Assembly (NCBI RefSeq): GCF_900015215.1
Contig: NZ_LN555523.1
Coordinates: forward strand, 2,199,213 to 2,263,212
Direction: 5' to 3'
Origin: Romboutsia ilealis
GTDB taxonomy: Bacteria; Bacillota; Clostridia; Peptostreptococcales; Peptostreptococcaceae
DNA length: 64,000 nucleotides
Both the position numbers and the translations under genes were made by a program. The notes below the pieces were generated by a model that saw only the letters and a program-made list of their open reading frames with translations, made no database searches and was not told the DNA's origin. This document shows, piece by piece, positions 18,284 through 27,359 of the stretch. Position 1 is the stretch's first letter, and every line of letters starts with the position of its first letter.

Positions 18284-19555
18284 ATGCAAGATGGTTTCCT
18301 AACAGTTAGTGTTATTGATAGTTCAACTAATAGGCCTATAGAAAATGCAACTGTAAATATTTATAAAAATCCTGAATCCGGGGAGAGACAAACTCAAATA
18401 TATCAAAATTTAAAGACTGATAACTCTGGTCAAGTTACTGGTCTTACATTAGATGCACCTGACATCCAATATTCTCAGCAACCATCAGATGTTAGACCTT
18501 ATAGTCAATATACTGTAGAAGTAATTTCAGATGGATATGAAACAGCCATTATTGATGGAACTCAAGTATTCCCTACTGTAGAGGCTAGACAAAACGTACC
18601 TCTAAACTCTCAATCACGACGCAGACACTTCTATTATAGACAAAATGAAAATGTTTATGATATAGGAGATAATACTCTGTACGGAACATATCCTCCTAAA
18701 ATACCAGAAAGTGATTTAAAACCATTACCAGCACCAACAGGGTTTGTAGTCTTAGACAATCCAGTTATTCCCGAATTTGTAGTTGTTCATGATGGATTAC
18801 CTAATGATAATTCTGCGCAAAATTACTGGATTCCATTTAAAGATTATATAAAAAATGTAGCTTCATCTGAGATATATTCTACTTGGCCAGAACAAACTAT
18901 ATATGCAAATGTAATAGCCATAATATCATTTACTCTAAATAGAGTTTTTACAGAATGGTATAGAAGTAAGGGACTTAATTTTACAATAACATCATCTACT
19001 GCATACGATCATAAGTTTATAAACAATAGAAATTTCTTTGATACTATAGGTGTTGTTGTAGACAATATATTTAATACATTTATAAAAAGACCTCCTTCAG
19101 CTAGACAGCCTCTTTTAGCTCAATACTGTGATGGCAAAAAATCTCAATGTCCTAATCAAATGACTCAATGGGGAAGTAAGGATTTAGGAGATCAAGGAAT
19201 GGACTATGAAAGCATTTTAAAATATTTTTATGGTGATGAAATAGTATTTGAAGAAGCACCTATTGTAAGTGGTGTACCTGTATCCTTCCCTGGAGATACA
19301 TTACAGGTTGGATCTAGCGGAAAATATGTTAGAACTATACAAAACCAATTAAACGCAATATCAAAATCTTACCCTGCTATTCCAAAAATAAAAGAAGATG
19401 GTATTTATGGAAATAGCACTGCCGAAGCAGTTAGTACCTTCCAAGGAATCTTCGGTCTTCCAAAATCAGGAATTGTAGATTTTAAAACTTGGTATGAAAT
19501 TTCTAGAGTTTATGTTGCTGTTACTAAAATAGCTTCTTTAAATCCAACAATCTAA
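18284..19555 (+). CDS. sleC: Spore cortex-lytic enzyme SleC precursor
   Basis: A 423-residue protein starting MQDGFLTVSVIDSSTNRPIENATVNIY, a carboxypeptidase-regulatory-like pro-region as in clostridial SleC. The middle (about 150-330) is the SleC-specific catalytic part, including NYWIPFKDYIKNVASSEIY and the late QYCDGKKSQCPNQMTQWGSKDLG. The C-terminus (about 345-410) is a peptidoglycan-binding domain: LQVGSSGKYVRTIQNQLN and DGIYGNSTAEAVSTFQ. In C. difficile and C. perfringens the zymogen is activated by a Csp protease in germinating spores and then breaks the cortex. No csp gene is in the window. Ribosome site GAGGTGAT precedes the ATG. Confidence 0.9.
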   Translation: MQDGFLTVSVIDSSTNRPIENATVNIYKNPESGERQTQIYQNLKTDNSGQVTGLTLDAPDIQYSQQPSDVRPYSQYTVEVISDGYETAIIDGTQVFPTVEARQNVPLNSQSRRRHFYYRQNENVYDIGDNTLYGTYPPKIPESDLKPLPAPTGFVVLDNPVIPEFVVVHDGLPNDNSAQNYWIPFKDYIKNVASSEIYSTWPEQTIYANVIAIISFTLNRVFTEWYRSKGLNFTITSSTAYDHKFINNRNFFDTIGVVVDNIFNTFIKRPPSARQPLLAQYCDGKKSQCPNQMTQWGSKDLGDQGMDYESILKYFYGDEIVFEEAPIVSGVPVSFPGDTLQVGSSGKYVRTIQNQLNAISKSYPAIPKIKEDGIYGNSTAEAVSTFQGIFGLPKSGIVDFKTWYEISRVYVAVTKIASLNPTI

Positions 19556-19558
19556 TAT

Positions 19559-19584
19559 AAAAGACCACATAAGTGTGGTCTTTT
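19559..19584. terminator. Bidirectional terminator between sleC and the RsiV-like gene
   Basis: An 11-bp perfect stem (AAAAGACCACA and complement) with a 4-base loop, T runs on both sides, between converging genes. Confidence 0.88.
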
Positions 19585-19585
19585 A

Positions 19586-20956
19586 TTACTTAAATATTTC
19601 TTTATATTCTGGTTTTAACATATGATCTATTTTATTAATATTTATTATAAATTCAGGTATACCGGCTGCATAAGGAGCTATATTATATAAATCAAAATAT
19701 ACTACTATATTATCATCTTGTATATAAAATTTTTGTTTATCATCTATACTTTTAAATTCATACACTCCCTTATTTTGTTCATCTGACTTTATTAATTCTT
19801 CTATTTGCATTCTTATTTCTTCATTTATAACTTTTTTATAGTCTATACCTTCTTTAAATAAATTATCTAACGTTAAAATTTTTCCATTTGTTGTATCTAT
19901 ATTATATGCTGTATTCTCATAATATCCATGAGCTCCTCCTGCATATTTATAATATTTTATCAATATGCTTAATATGTTATCACTATTTTTCTTTACATCA
20001 AAATCAACATTAGCAACAAATTTATTCTCTATTTCAGGAAGAGCATTATTGTATTCTTCTGCTTGCTTTTGAGATTCATTAAAAAACTTCATTATGCTAT
20101 TTGTTATTTCATCATTTATATGTTTTGATATATCTTTGTTATCAGTCATTATTATAGGTATATTAATAATACTATTTATATACTTATTGTTTTTAGTTAG
20201 TGTTTGAGTATCTATATTAGCAATTATATTACTAGTTTGAATCATTTTTATTTTGTTTTTAAATATATTAAAAGGAATTTTAAATTCATATGTTAAATCT
20301 TCTTTACTTGATTTGTACGGATTAAAGTAAATATTTATTCCTTCATCTATTATTTCATAGCTTGTATATTTATCAATTTTTATTTTATTTCTATTAAACT
20401 TTAATTTATTATCTTTTATATAATCCATTATATAATCATAAATTATATCTTCATAATCTTCATTATCCTTTAATAAATTGTTTAAGAAGATTCTTTGTCC
20501 TGTATTTAAATCAAATACATAACTATCTTTCTCTTGTTTAAACTTATTGTCTTCATATCTTATTTCTTTGTATATCACAATATTTAATAAACTTTTATTT
20601 TCAAAAACTATATGATAATTTATATTAATATTAGTTTTAGTATTATTTTTATTAAGTTGAGATTCTTGTCTTTGATGATTTATTGAATCATTTATATTTC
20701 TTCTAATATACGAATTTATATATCTTTCAACTTCTTCATTTGAATAATGTATCTCTGGCATTTTTGCATTTACTAATAATTTTTTTTCATTAATTTTAAT
20801 TTTTTCTTCTGTTACCTTTACCGGTTTTAATCCTTGATATAAATTCGTTTGTAATTCATCTTTTATATTAGATATGTTAATTTTACTAAATATTGTAATC
20901 ATTATTATCACTAATAATATGTATTTATATTTTAAGAAGTGTTTTAGACTTTTCAT
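19586..20956 (-). CDS. Membrane-anchored protein with two DUF4163/DUF3298 repeats (RsiV-like ectodomain)
   Basis: A 456-residue protein: one N-terminal membrane helix (about 10-26) and then an outside portion built twice from the same unit. Each unit has a DUF4163 part with a conserved PEI/IP strand followed by a DUF3298 part: FDLNTGQRIFLNNLLKD with YEIIDEGINIYFNPY in the first (about 55-240), and IDTTNGKILTLDNLFKE, YAGGAHGYY and YIQDDNIVVYFDLY in the second (about 250-450). This fold is the lysozyme-binding ectodomain of the anti-sigma factor RsiV. The cytoplasmic anti-sigma part is absent, so it is not RsiV. Its ligand is unknown. Confidence 0.75.
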   Translation of the reverse strand: MKSLKHFLKYKYILLVIIMITIFSKINISNIKDELQTNLYQGLKPVKVTEEKIKINEKKLLVNAKMPEIHYSNEEVERYINSYIRRNINDSINHQRQESQLNKNNTKTNININYHIVFENKSLLNIVIYKEIRYEDNKFKQEKDSYVFDLNTGQRIFLNNLLKDNEDYEDIIYDYIMDYIKDNKLKFNRNKIKIDKYTSYEIIDEGINIYFNPYKSSKEDLTYEFKIPFNIFKNKIKMIQTSNIIANIDTQTLTKNNKYINSIINIPIIMTDNKDISKHINDEITNSIMKFFNESQKQAEEYNNALPEIENKFVANVDFDVKKNSDNILSILIKYYKYAGGAHGYYENTAYNIDTTNGKILTLDNLFKEGIDYKKVINEEIRMQIEELIKSDEQNKGVYEFKSIDDKQKFYIQDDNIVVYFDLYNIAPYAAGIPEFIININKIDHMLKPEYKEIFK

Positions 20957-21081
20957 ATTTTGATTTTCCTCCTAAATATAATTCTTTTATTATATTTAGA
21001 TTTTTTGTATTTTTTATCCCTATAAAATATAAAAATAACTTATTATTAATCTTTAAAATTTAAATTTTCTATATAAAAATA

Positions 21082-21110
21082 AAAAACTTAAGACTATATC
21101 TTAAGTTTTT
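21082..21110 (-). terminator. Terminator after the RlmD-like gene
   Basis: A 12-bp stem (AAAAACTTAAGA and its complement) ending in a T run on the minus strand, 9 bp after the stop codon. Confidence 0.85.
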
Positions 21111-21118
21111 TACTTTTA

Positions 21119-22474
21119 TTATTTTTTTATAAGCTTTACTATAGTTTCAACGTGTGGAGTATTCGGGAACATATCCATACACTTTACTTTTTCTAATTCA
21201 TATCCGTACTTTTTAAATTCAACTAAATCAAGAACTAGAGTCTTTGGATTACAAGATATATAAACTATTTCCTTTGCTCCAAAATTAGATATATCTCTTA
21301 CTGCATCTTTGTGTACTCCTGGTCTTGGTGGATCTACTATTATTAAATCTGGCTTATCCTTTAAATTCTTTACAGTTTTTGCTACATCTCCTGCAACAAA
21401 TTCACAGTTAGTTAATCCATTTAGTTTAGCATTTTCATTTGCAGCTACTACAGCTTCTTCTATTATTTCTATTCCATATACCTTCTTAGCTGCTTTAGCC
21501 ATAACTTGACCTATAGTTCCCGTTCCACTATATAAGTCAAATACAACCTTATCATTGTGGTCTCCTACAAACTCTCTAGCTATAGTGTAAAGTTCTTCTG
21601 CTCCTTTAGTGTTAGTTTGGAAGAATGAAAATGGAGAAACTCTAAATCTTAAGCCTAAAACTTCTTCATGAATATAATCTCTTCCATGTAATACTCTTAA
21701 TTCATCACAGTTTACAGCATCTGCTAATCCATCATTTATTGTGTGTAATATACTTACTAATTCAGCTTCTGTATCTAAATTTAATAACATATCTTTATAT
21801 TCATTCATATTAAAATCAACTTGAGAAGATGTTACTATATTTACCATAAGCTCATTAGTATTTATACCTTTTCTAACTACAAGATTTCTCAAGTATCCTT
21901 TATGATTTACAGTTCTATAGTAAGGTAGTTCTTTTTCATTAAAGAATTCTACTGTTGAAGTTAAAACTTTTATAAAGTCTTGGTCAACTAAGAAACATCC
22001 ATCAACTGTCATTATATCTATATGCCTTCCTTTTTTATGAAGACCTAATGTTAATGGTCCATCCTTCATTTCATCTCCAAAAGTATATTCCATTTTATTT
22101 CTATATAATTTATTTTGAGGACTACCTTGTATACCTAAGAATTTAAATCCAAATAAATCTTGTTGTAAAAATAAATCCATAACTTGTCTTTCTTTTATTT
22201 CTAATTGCTTTTCATAAGGAACAGATAATATGCTACATCCTCCACATTCATTAAAATGCTTACATGGTGTTTCTGTTTCTATCGGAGAGTTTTCTAATAA
22301 CTCTAACATCTTAACATCTGCTTTTCCACTTTTCGTTCTTTTTACAGCAGCTTTAACCTTTTGTCCAGTTATTCCACCTTTCATATGTATATCTCTGTTT
22401 CCATATCTACTTACAGATGTTCCTCCGAACTCCATTTTATCTACTTCAAACTCTATAACGTCTCTTCTTTTCAC
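21119..22474 (-). CDS. 23S rRNA (uracil-5)-methyltransferase, RlmD/RlmCD type
   Basis: A 451-residue TrmA/RlmD-family methyltransferase. An N-terminal TRAM RNA-binding domain (about 1-58) is followed by the iron-sulfur cysteines in CKHFNECGGCS, the AdoMet site DLYSGTGTIGQ, the VDPPRPG loop and the catalytic cysteine in YISCNPKTL. In Firmicutes one such enzyme can modify both U747 and U1939 of 23S rRNA; which applies here is not visible. It follows the RsuA-like gene on the same strand 35 bp later. Confidence 0.9.
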   Translation of the reverse strand: MKRRDVIEFEVDKMEFGGTSVSRYGNRDIHMKGGITGQKVKAAVKRTKSGKADVKMLELLENSPIETETPCKHFNECGGCSILSVPYEKQLEIKERQVMDLFLQQDLFGFKFLGIQGSPQNKLYRNKMEYTFGDEMKDGPLTLGLHKKGRHIDIMTVDGCFLVDQDFIKVLTSTVEFFNEKELPYYRTVNHKGYLRNLVVRKGINTNELMVNIVTSSQVDFNMNEYKDMLLNLDTEAELVSILHTINDGLADAVNCDELRVLHGRDYIHEEVLGLRFRVSPFSFFQTNTKGAEELYTIAREFVGDHNDKVVFDLYSGTGTIGQVMAKAAKKVYGIEIIEEAVVAANENAKLNGLTNCEFVAGDVAKTVKNLKDKPDLIIVDPPRPGVHKDAVRDISNFGAKEIVYISCNPKTLVLDLVEFKKYGYELEKVKCMDMFPNTPHVETIVKLIKK

Positions 22475-22509
22475 TAATGCTACCTCCGCTTGTTGTTTAT
22501 ATTATCAAA

Positions 22510-23232
22510 CTATCTTTCTTCTATTAACTTAACTTCTTCTTCAGTTAATTCTCTATACTCTCCTAATTCTAAGCTTTCATCTAACTTTAATTTTCCCATA
22601 GAAATCCTTTTTAAGTATACTACTTTTTTGTCTACACTCTCAAACATTCTTTTTACTTGGTGGAATTTACCTTCATGAATTGTAAGTTCTATTTCGGAAA
22701 TATCATCACTTTTTAATATTTTTAATTGTGATGGCATTGTTTCATATCCATCATCAAGAATTACACCTTTTTCAAATGCAAGTATATCTTCTTCCGTTAC
22801 TTTTCCTTGTATTTTTGCATAATAAGTTTTTGGTACATGCTTTTTAGGAGATAACACTCTATGAGAAAGTTGACCATCATTAGTAAGAACTAATAATCCT
22901 TCTGTATCCTTGTCCAATCTTCCTACTGGAAATGGTTCAAATACTAGATATGACGAATCGATTAAATCTAATACTATTGGGTCATGTTTATCAAATGTAG
23001 CTGATATGTATCCATCTGGTTTATTTAACATTATATAAATAAATTCTCTATATACTATTTTTTCTCCATTAAACATAACTTCATCATTTTCAGAATCAAC
23101 CTGTATTCCTGGATTATTTATAACTTTTCCATTTACAGATATTAGTCCTTGTTTACAGTATTTTTTTAATTCCGCCCTACTAGCTACTCCCACATTTGAA
23201 AGTAACTTATCTACGCGCATTTTTTTTCCCAT
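22510..23232 (-). CDS. RsuA-family rRNA pseudouridine synthase
   Basis: A 240-residue enzyme. An S4 RNA-binding domain (MRVDKLLSNVGVASRAELKKYCKQGLISVNG) precedes the synthase core, where the catalytic aspartate sits in GRLDKDTEGLLVLTND. The layout is that of the small-subunit 16S U516 enzyme RsuA or of a close relative. Its stop region abuts the RlmD-like gene, and its ATG overlaps the stop of the DUF1904 gene, so three genes form one transcript. An alternative start four codons in (MRVDK) is possible. Confidence 0.88.
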   Translation of the reverse strand: MGKKMRVDKLLSNVGVASRAELKKYCKQGLISVNGKVINNPGIQVDSENDEVMFNGEKIVYREFIYIMLNKPDGYISATFDKHDPIVLDLIDSSYLVFEPFPVGRLDKDTEGLLVLTNDGQLSHRVLSPKKHVPKTYYAKIQGKVTEEDILAFEKGVILDDGYETMPSQLKILKSDDISEIELTIHEGKFHQVKRMFESVDKKVVYLKRISMGKLKLDESLELGEYRELTEEEVKLIEER

Positions 23233-23561
23233 TAAAAATGTTCTCCATTCTCATAGTATTTTTCTTTTTCAAAAACTGTAAACGCTAAATCCATATTCTC
23301 TATGTTTAAATTTTCCCTTATATTATCTGTTATTATTTTTGCAACGGTATCTTGTACCTCGTGACCTCTATCAAACCAAGCTACCTCTACAAAAGGATAT
23401 ACGTCTGCTATTTTCCCATTTCTTATAGCTACAGATTTTATACATTCTATCTCAAAATAGTCTCTTGGACATTTTACCGCATCTACTAATTCATCTATCA
23501 TTTTTTCACTTATTTCACATATTTGATTTTCATTTATTCCTCTTATCTTTATTTGTGGCAT
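23232..23561 (-). CDS. DUF1904 family protein
   Basis: A 109-residue protein of the DUF1904 family, thought to have a tautomerase/MIF-like fold. It begins MPQIKIRGINENQI, so that a proline follows the initiator methionine as in tautomerases, and contains FVEVAWFDRGHEVQD. Function is unknown. Its stop overlaps the start of the RsuA-like gene, and it is the first gene of that three-gene rRNA-modification transcript. Confidence 0.75.
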   Translation of the reverse strand: MPQIKIRGINENQICEISEKMIDELVDAVKCPRDYFEIECIKSVAIRNGKIADVYPFVEVAWFDRGHEVQDTVAKIITDNIRENLNIENMDLAFTVFEKEKYYENGEHF

Positions 23562-23768
23562 AACATTTTTCCTTTCTATATAATAAAAATTTATAATTCA
23601 TTCTTATTTAAGTATTATTATACTTTTAATTTCAAGTTATTACAATTTACTATGTACTTTTTTTCCATAAACGTTATAATATTAATTGATGGGTAAATTT
23701 TAGAATTTAGTAATTAAATCAAAATTATAAACAATTTTGAATTTAACTTAATTAGGGAGGTTTTAACT

Positions 23769-24632
23769 ATGTTAGTTTCTGCAAAAGAAATGTTAAATAA
23801 AGCTAGAGAAGGCAAATACGCAGTAGGTCAATTCAACATAAATAACTTAGAATGGACTAAAGCTGTTTTATTAACTGCTCAGGAAAACAACTCACCTGTT
23901 ATATTAGGTGTTTCTGAAGGTGCTGGTAAATATATGGGGGGATATAAAACTATAGTTGGTATGGTTAATGGAATGTTAGAAGAATTAAACATAACAGTTC
24001 CAGTTGCATTACATTTAGACCATGGTAGTTATGAAGGAGCTTTAAAAGTAATAGAAGCAGGTTTCTCTTCTGTTATGTTTGATGGTTCTCACTACTCTAT
24101 AGAAGAAAATGTAGCTAAAACTAAAGAAATAGTTGAAATAGCTCATTCTAAAGGAATATCTGTAGAAGCAGAAGTTGGTTCTATAGGTGGAGAAGAAGAT
24201 GGTGTTGTTGGTGCTGGTGAAGTTGCAGATCCAGATGAATGTAAATTAATATCTGACTTAGGTGTTGATATGTTAGCTGCTGGTATAGGTAACATACATG
24301 GACAATATCCAGAAAATTGGGCAGGATTAAACTTTGATGCTTTAGAAGCTATAAACAATGCTACAGGTGATATGCCATTAGTTTTACATGGTGGTACAGG
24401 TATACCTGCTGAAATGATACAAAAAGCTATATCTTTAGGTGTATCTAAAATAAATGTGAATACTGAGTGTCAATTAGCATTTGCTGCTGCTACTCGTAAA
24501 TACATAGAAGAAGGAAAAGACTTACAAGGTAAAGGATTTGACCCTCGTAAAGTTTTAGCTCCAGGATTTGAGGCTATAAAAGCTACTGTTAAAGAGAAAA
24601 TGGAGTTATTTGGATCTATAAATAAAGCTTAA
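23769..24632 (+). CDS. fba: Class II fructose-1,6-bisphosphate aldolase
   Basis: A 287-residue zinc aldolase of glycolysis and gluconeogenesis. The zinc ligands and active-site segments are visible: HLDHGSYEG (about 80-88), EAEVGSIGGEEDG, GNIHGQYP and LHGGTGIP, plus NVNTECQLAF. Codon choice is that of a highly expressed gene, and the ribosome site GGGAGG is strong. It stands alone on the plus strand, as is usual, with a strong terminator after it. KDG-pathway triose phosphates from the uronate locus would enter central metabolism next to this step. Confidence 0.96.
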   Translation: MLVSAKEMLNKAREGKYAVGQFNINNLEWTKAVLLTAQENNSPVILGVSEGAGKYMGGYKTIVGMVNGMLEELNITVPVALHLDHGSYEGALKVIEAGFSSVMFDGSHYSIEENVAKTKEIVEIAHSKGISVEAEVGSIGGEEDGVVGAGEVADPDECKLISDLGVDMLAAGIGNIHGQYPENWAGLNFDALEAINNATGDMPLVLHGGTGIPAEMIQKAISLGVSKINVNTECQLAFAAATRKYIEEGKDLQGKGFDPRKVLAPGFEAIKATVKEKMELFGSINKA

Positions 24633-24718
24633 TTTTATTAGTTATGACCCTGTTAACTAGACAGTTATAAAATAGTAATTATTTCTTTATAAATTTTAAA
24701 TTTACATTAGCGATAAAT

Positions 24719-24766
24719 AAAAAAGAGTATAATCTAGTGATTAATCACTAAATTATACTCTTTTTT
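24719..24766. terminator. Bidirectional terminator after fba
   Basis: A stem of about 14 bp (AAAAGAGTATAAT and complement) topped by a second palindrome (TAGTGATTAATCACTA), then a T run. It lies between fba and a converging gene. Confidence 0.85.
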
Positions 24767-24772
24767 ACTTTA

Positions 24773-25258
24773 TTAACTATAAAACTTTGATGCTCCTGTT
24801 AATTGTCTTTTACCTATTAATTTAGATAAATTAGTAAGAGATGCTATTTTTATATCCTTAAAACTTACAAGAAATACAAATTTAAAATCTGTAAATGTTT
24901 CATCTATATTATATACATCAAAGTAACATCTTACATTATCTAATAAATATTTATCTTGTATTTCCTCTTCAATTTCATCTGTAGCGTCTTTTAAATATGC
25001 TCTTACATCTTCGAATAAAATGTCAAAATAAGATTCATCTATATCTTTTCCTATCTCTTCTTTTATTTCATCTATATCTTCCATATTAAATATTTCTCTA
25101 GATAATTGACAATCATATACCATTATATTTTTTTGACTTATTGTCTCTGAGATATCTTGTATATACTCAAAATCAGGGCGCAATTCTAAAACATTTTTCA
25201 CATCATTACTATTTATTTTTATTTTTCCTTTTTTATTCTCTAAGTTTAGTTCTATCAT
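24773..25258 (-). CDS. Hypothetical acidic protein
   Basis: A 161-residue protein I do not recognise. I start it at the ATG at 25258 (MIELNLENKKG), because the bases just before it (GGGAGG, seven bases away) form the ribosome site; a longer reading from a GTG would begin inside that site. It has no signal peptide or membrane helix and is rich in Asp, Glu and Ile/Lys with an alternating pattern suggestive of alpha/beta structure. It converges with fba. No function can be inferred. Confidence 0.65.
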   Translation of the reverse strand: MIELNLENKKGKIKINSNDVKNVLELRPDFEYIQDISETISQKNIMVYDCQLSREIFNMEDIDEIKEEIGKDIDESYFDILFEDVRAYLKDATDEIEEEIQDKYLLDNVRCYFDVYNIDETFTDFKFVFLVSFKDIKIASLTNLSKLIGKRQLTGASKFYS

Positions 25259-25548
25259 TCGATTGCCTCCCACCTACACCAATAATAGTACTAATTGTAC
25301 TTTTGTATAAATTTGTTTATATCTATCCATTTATTTAACTTCTATCATATTTTTATGTTCTATTTCTTTGTTATATGTAGTATTTCTATTAGTAATGCCT
25401 TCATTTGTAAATTGCATTGCATTTAAGGAATTATATTCTATAATATTGATTCAACACATTATAGCATATGTTAAATTATAAATCAAAATTTTACTTTTAT
25501 TATATCTCTAACAATATATCATTTTACTACAATTAATTGATAAAAAAT
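25259..25548. other. Gene-free AT-rich region
   Basis: Upstream sequence of the acidic hypothetical gene and the flank of the first dispersed repeat. I see no gene and no clear promoter boxes beyond general A/T richness. Confidence 0.5.
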
Positions 25549-25635
25549 TTACTTCGCTTGAGCGACGTGTCTGCGAAACACTTCATTTCGCCAACGATAT
25601 GTCTTTGCTACCGCTAAGGATACATCCTTTGCTCA
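25549..25635. repeat. Dispersed mosaic repeat, copy A
   Basis: A block of about 90 bp that is much richer in G and C than its surroundings. It contains CTTCGCTTGAGCGACGTGTC, then GCGAAACACTTCAT, TCGCCAACGATATG and TTGCTACCGCTAAGGATA. The first half matches copy B (35.6 kb) and the second half matches copy C (56.0 kb). It lacks the right-hand part found in B and C. It has no coding content and sits directly after a terminator. Confidence 0.8.
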
Positions 25636-25679
25636 AAAATGTATACTTAGTATGTAAATATAATACCAAGTATACATTT
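25636..25679 (-). terminator. Terminator after the two-helix membrane protein gene
   Basis: A 17-bp stem with one mismatch (AAATGTATACTTAGTAT at 25636-25652, complement ending at 25678), between the stop codon and repeat copy A. Confidence 0.7.
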
Positions 25680-25688
25680 ATATTATTA

Positions 25689-26483
25689 TTAATCTATAAT
25701 TTGATTTAAATTCACTAATCTCTCTTTAAAGTCAGCTATATAATTATCTGATAAATTAAGATACTCTGTTATCTTTCCTATATATTTTGGATTTTTAGTA
25801 TTTACAAGAGTAACTGCAAAATCCATTGCTTTCTCCCTTAATTCATATGCTGTTTTTACATCATTTCTAGCATCATTTAAAATTTCAGTGTATTCATCAT
25901 TTGATAGTTGTGGTATATCCATAGTCTCATATATCGATATAACCTCTGTACACATATCTGATGCATATTCTAAGTCTTGCTTTACTTTATCTAATTTTTT
26001 TAGATTTCCAACTATATTTTTAGTATAAGGAATACATTCTCTCATAGGAATAAGTGCCTTAAGCTCTATTTCATAAATTTCTTTCTTAAATTCATATACA
26101 AGCTCTTTATCACTTTTTTTAGAATCATAATTTACTACTTCTTTATTATCTCCTTCATTCTCCTCTAAAACTATATTATTACTATCATCTTTAATGTTTT
26201 CTTCAAGTTCTTCTTGTTTTGCAATCTCTGAAGTGTCTTGAACATTTTTATTTTCACTTACAGATTCTTCTATATATTCTTTTTCAAAAGAATAGTTTTG
26301 ATAATGCATTGCCTCTTTTATTTGATTTAATCCACTAATGTATATATTAGTTATTACTATGGTCGTAACTAATGTAATATACATACTTGCGTATATAAAT
26401 GATCTTTTTATATTATTATAATTTTTAAATAATACTATCAAAGGTATAAAATATAAAAATAAGAATACCGCTATCCATCTCAT
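25689..26483 (-). CDS. Hypothetical membrane protein
   Basis: A 264-residue protein that I do not recognise. It has two N-terminal membrane helices (about 3-18 and 28-50), a very acidic, probably disordered linker (about 65-130), and a helical, perhaps coiled-coil, C-terminal domain (about 130-264) with KKLDKVKQDLEYASDMC. The second helix would place the C-terminal domain on the same side as the N-terminus. No catalytic motif is visible. It is followed by a terminator and repeat copy A. Confidence 0.6.
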   Translation of the reverse strand: MRWIAVFLFLYFIPLIVLFKNYNNIKRSFIYASMYITLVTTIVITNIYISGLNQIKEAMHYQNYSFEKEYIEESVSENKNVQDTSEIAKQEELEENIKDDSNNIVLEENEGDNKEVVNYDSKKSDKELVYEFKKEIYEIELKALIPMRECIPYTKNIVGNLKKLDKVKQDLEYASDMCTEVISIYETMDIPQLSNDEYTEILNDARNDVKTAYELREKAMDFAVTLVNTKNPKYIGKITEYLNLSDNYIADFKERLVNLNQIID

Positions 26484-26573
26484 ATATTCAAGTCTCCTTC
26501 TTCAATTAGGATAATCTTCCTAATTTTTGTATTTTAACATATTATTTGATAGTATTTACAAATTATTGATTTA

Positions 26574-27266
26574 TTAATCCATTATTTTTATTAAATTAAA
26601 ATCTATATAATCACAAGAAGCTAAAATATACTCAACCCCATTTCGAACTCCTTTTAGACCCATTTTAAATGATTCTTTCCCATGTAAATGTCCATATATC
26701 ACTTTATCTACTTTATATTCTTCATACAATTTAGTAAATAATGATTCTTCTAATTTATCATTTGTAGGTGGATAATGAGTTATAACTATAAATTTAGAGT
26801 ACCCTTTTTTTCTTGCAGCTTGAAGTGATAATCTAATTCTATTTTCTTCTCTTTTATATATTTTTTCATCATTGTCATCAAATTTAAAATCATTTGGGCA
26901 AATCCAACCTCTACCACCACATATAGCATACTCTCCATACTCATAGAAATTTGTTTGTAAAAATTTCATATCATTGTATAATTTATTTAAATTTGTTACT
27001 GTTGTCCACCAGTAATCATGATTTCCTTTTATAAAAATTTTCTTTCCAGAAAGATTGCTTATAATATCTAAATCTGGTTTAGCTTCAGTTAAGTTAATCC
27101 CCCATGAAGTATCTCCTAAAACTAAAACTAAATCATCTTCTTTAACATTAGCTTTCCAGCTACTAATTATTTTCTCTTCATGTTTGTCCCATTTATCTCC
27201 AAATATATTCATTGGCTTTTCTACTAATGTTGAGAAATGTAAATCACCTATTGCATATAAACTCAT
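26574..27266 (-). CDS. Metallophosphoesterase
   Basis: A 230-residue calcineurin-like phosphoesterase with every metal-site motif: IGDLHFS (D-x-H), LGDTSWG (GD), KGNHDYWW (GNHD), THYPPT (H) and YGHLHGKE (GHxH). The substrate is not predictable; such small soluble members act on nucleotides or phosphodiesters. It lies after the alarmone synthetase gene with a terminator between. A stand-alone unit by spacing. Confidence 0.88.
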   Translation of the reverse strand: MSLYAIGDLHFSTLVEKPMNIFGDKWDKHEEKIISSWKANVKEDDLVLVLGDTSWGINLTEAKPDLDIISNLSGKKIFIKGNHDYWWTTVTNLNKLYNDMKFLQTNFYEYGEYAICGGRGWICPNDFKFDDNDEKIYKREENRIRLSLQAARKKGYSKFIVITHYPPTNDKLEESLFTKLYEEYKVDKVIYGHLHGKESFKMGLKGVRNGVEYILASCDYIDFNLIKIMD

Positions 27267-27326
27267 CTCATCTGTCCTTTCTAGTACTACGTTTCAAATT
27301 ATATAACTATATATTTTAATATTTCC

Positions 27327-27358
27327 AAAAAAGACAGTTATCCTACATTGGATAACTG
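27327..27358 (-). terminator. Terminator after the small alarmone synthetase gene
   Basis: A perfect 9-bp stem (CAGTTATCC and complement), 6-base loop, then six T on the minus strand, just after the stop codon. Confidence 0.85.
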
Positions 27359-27359
27359 C

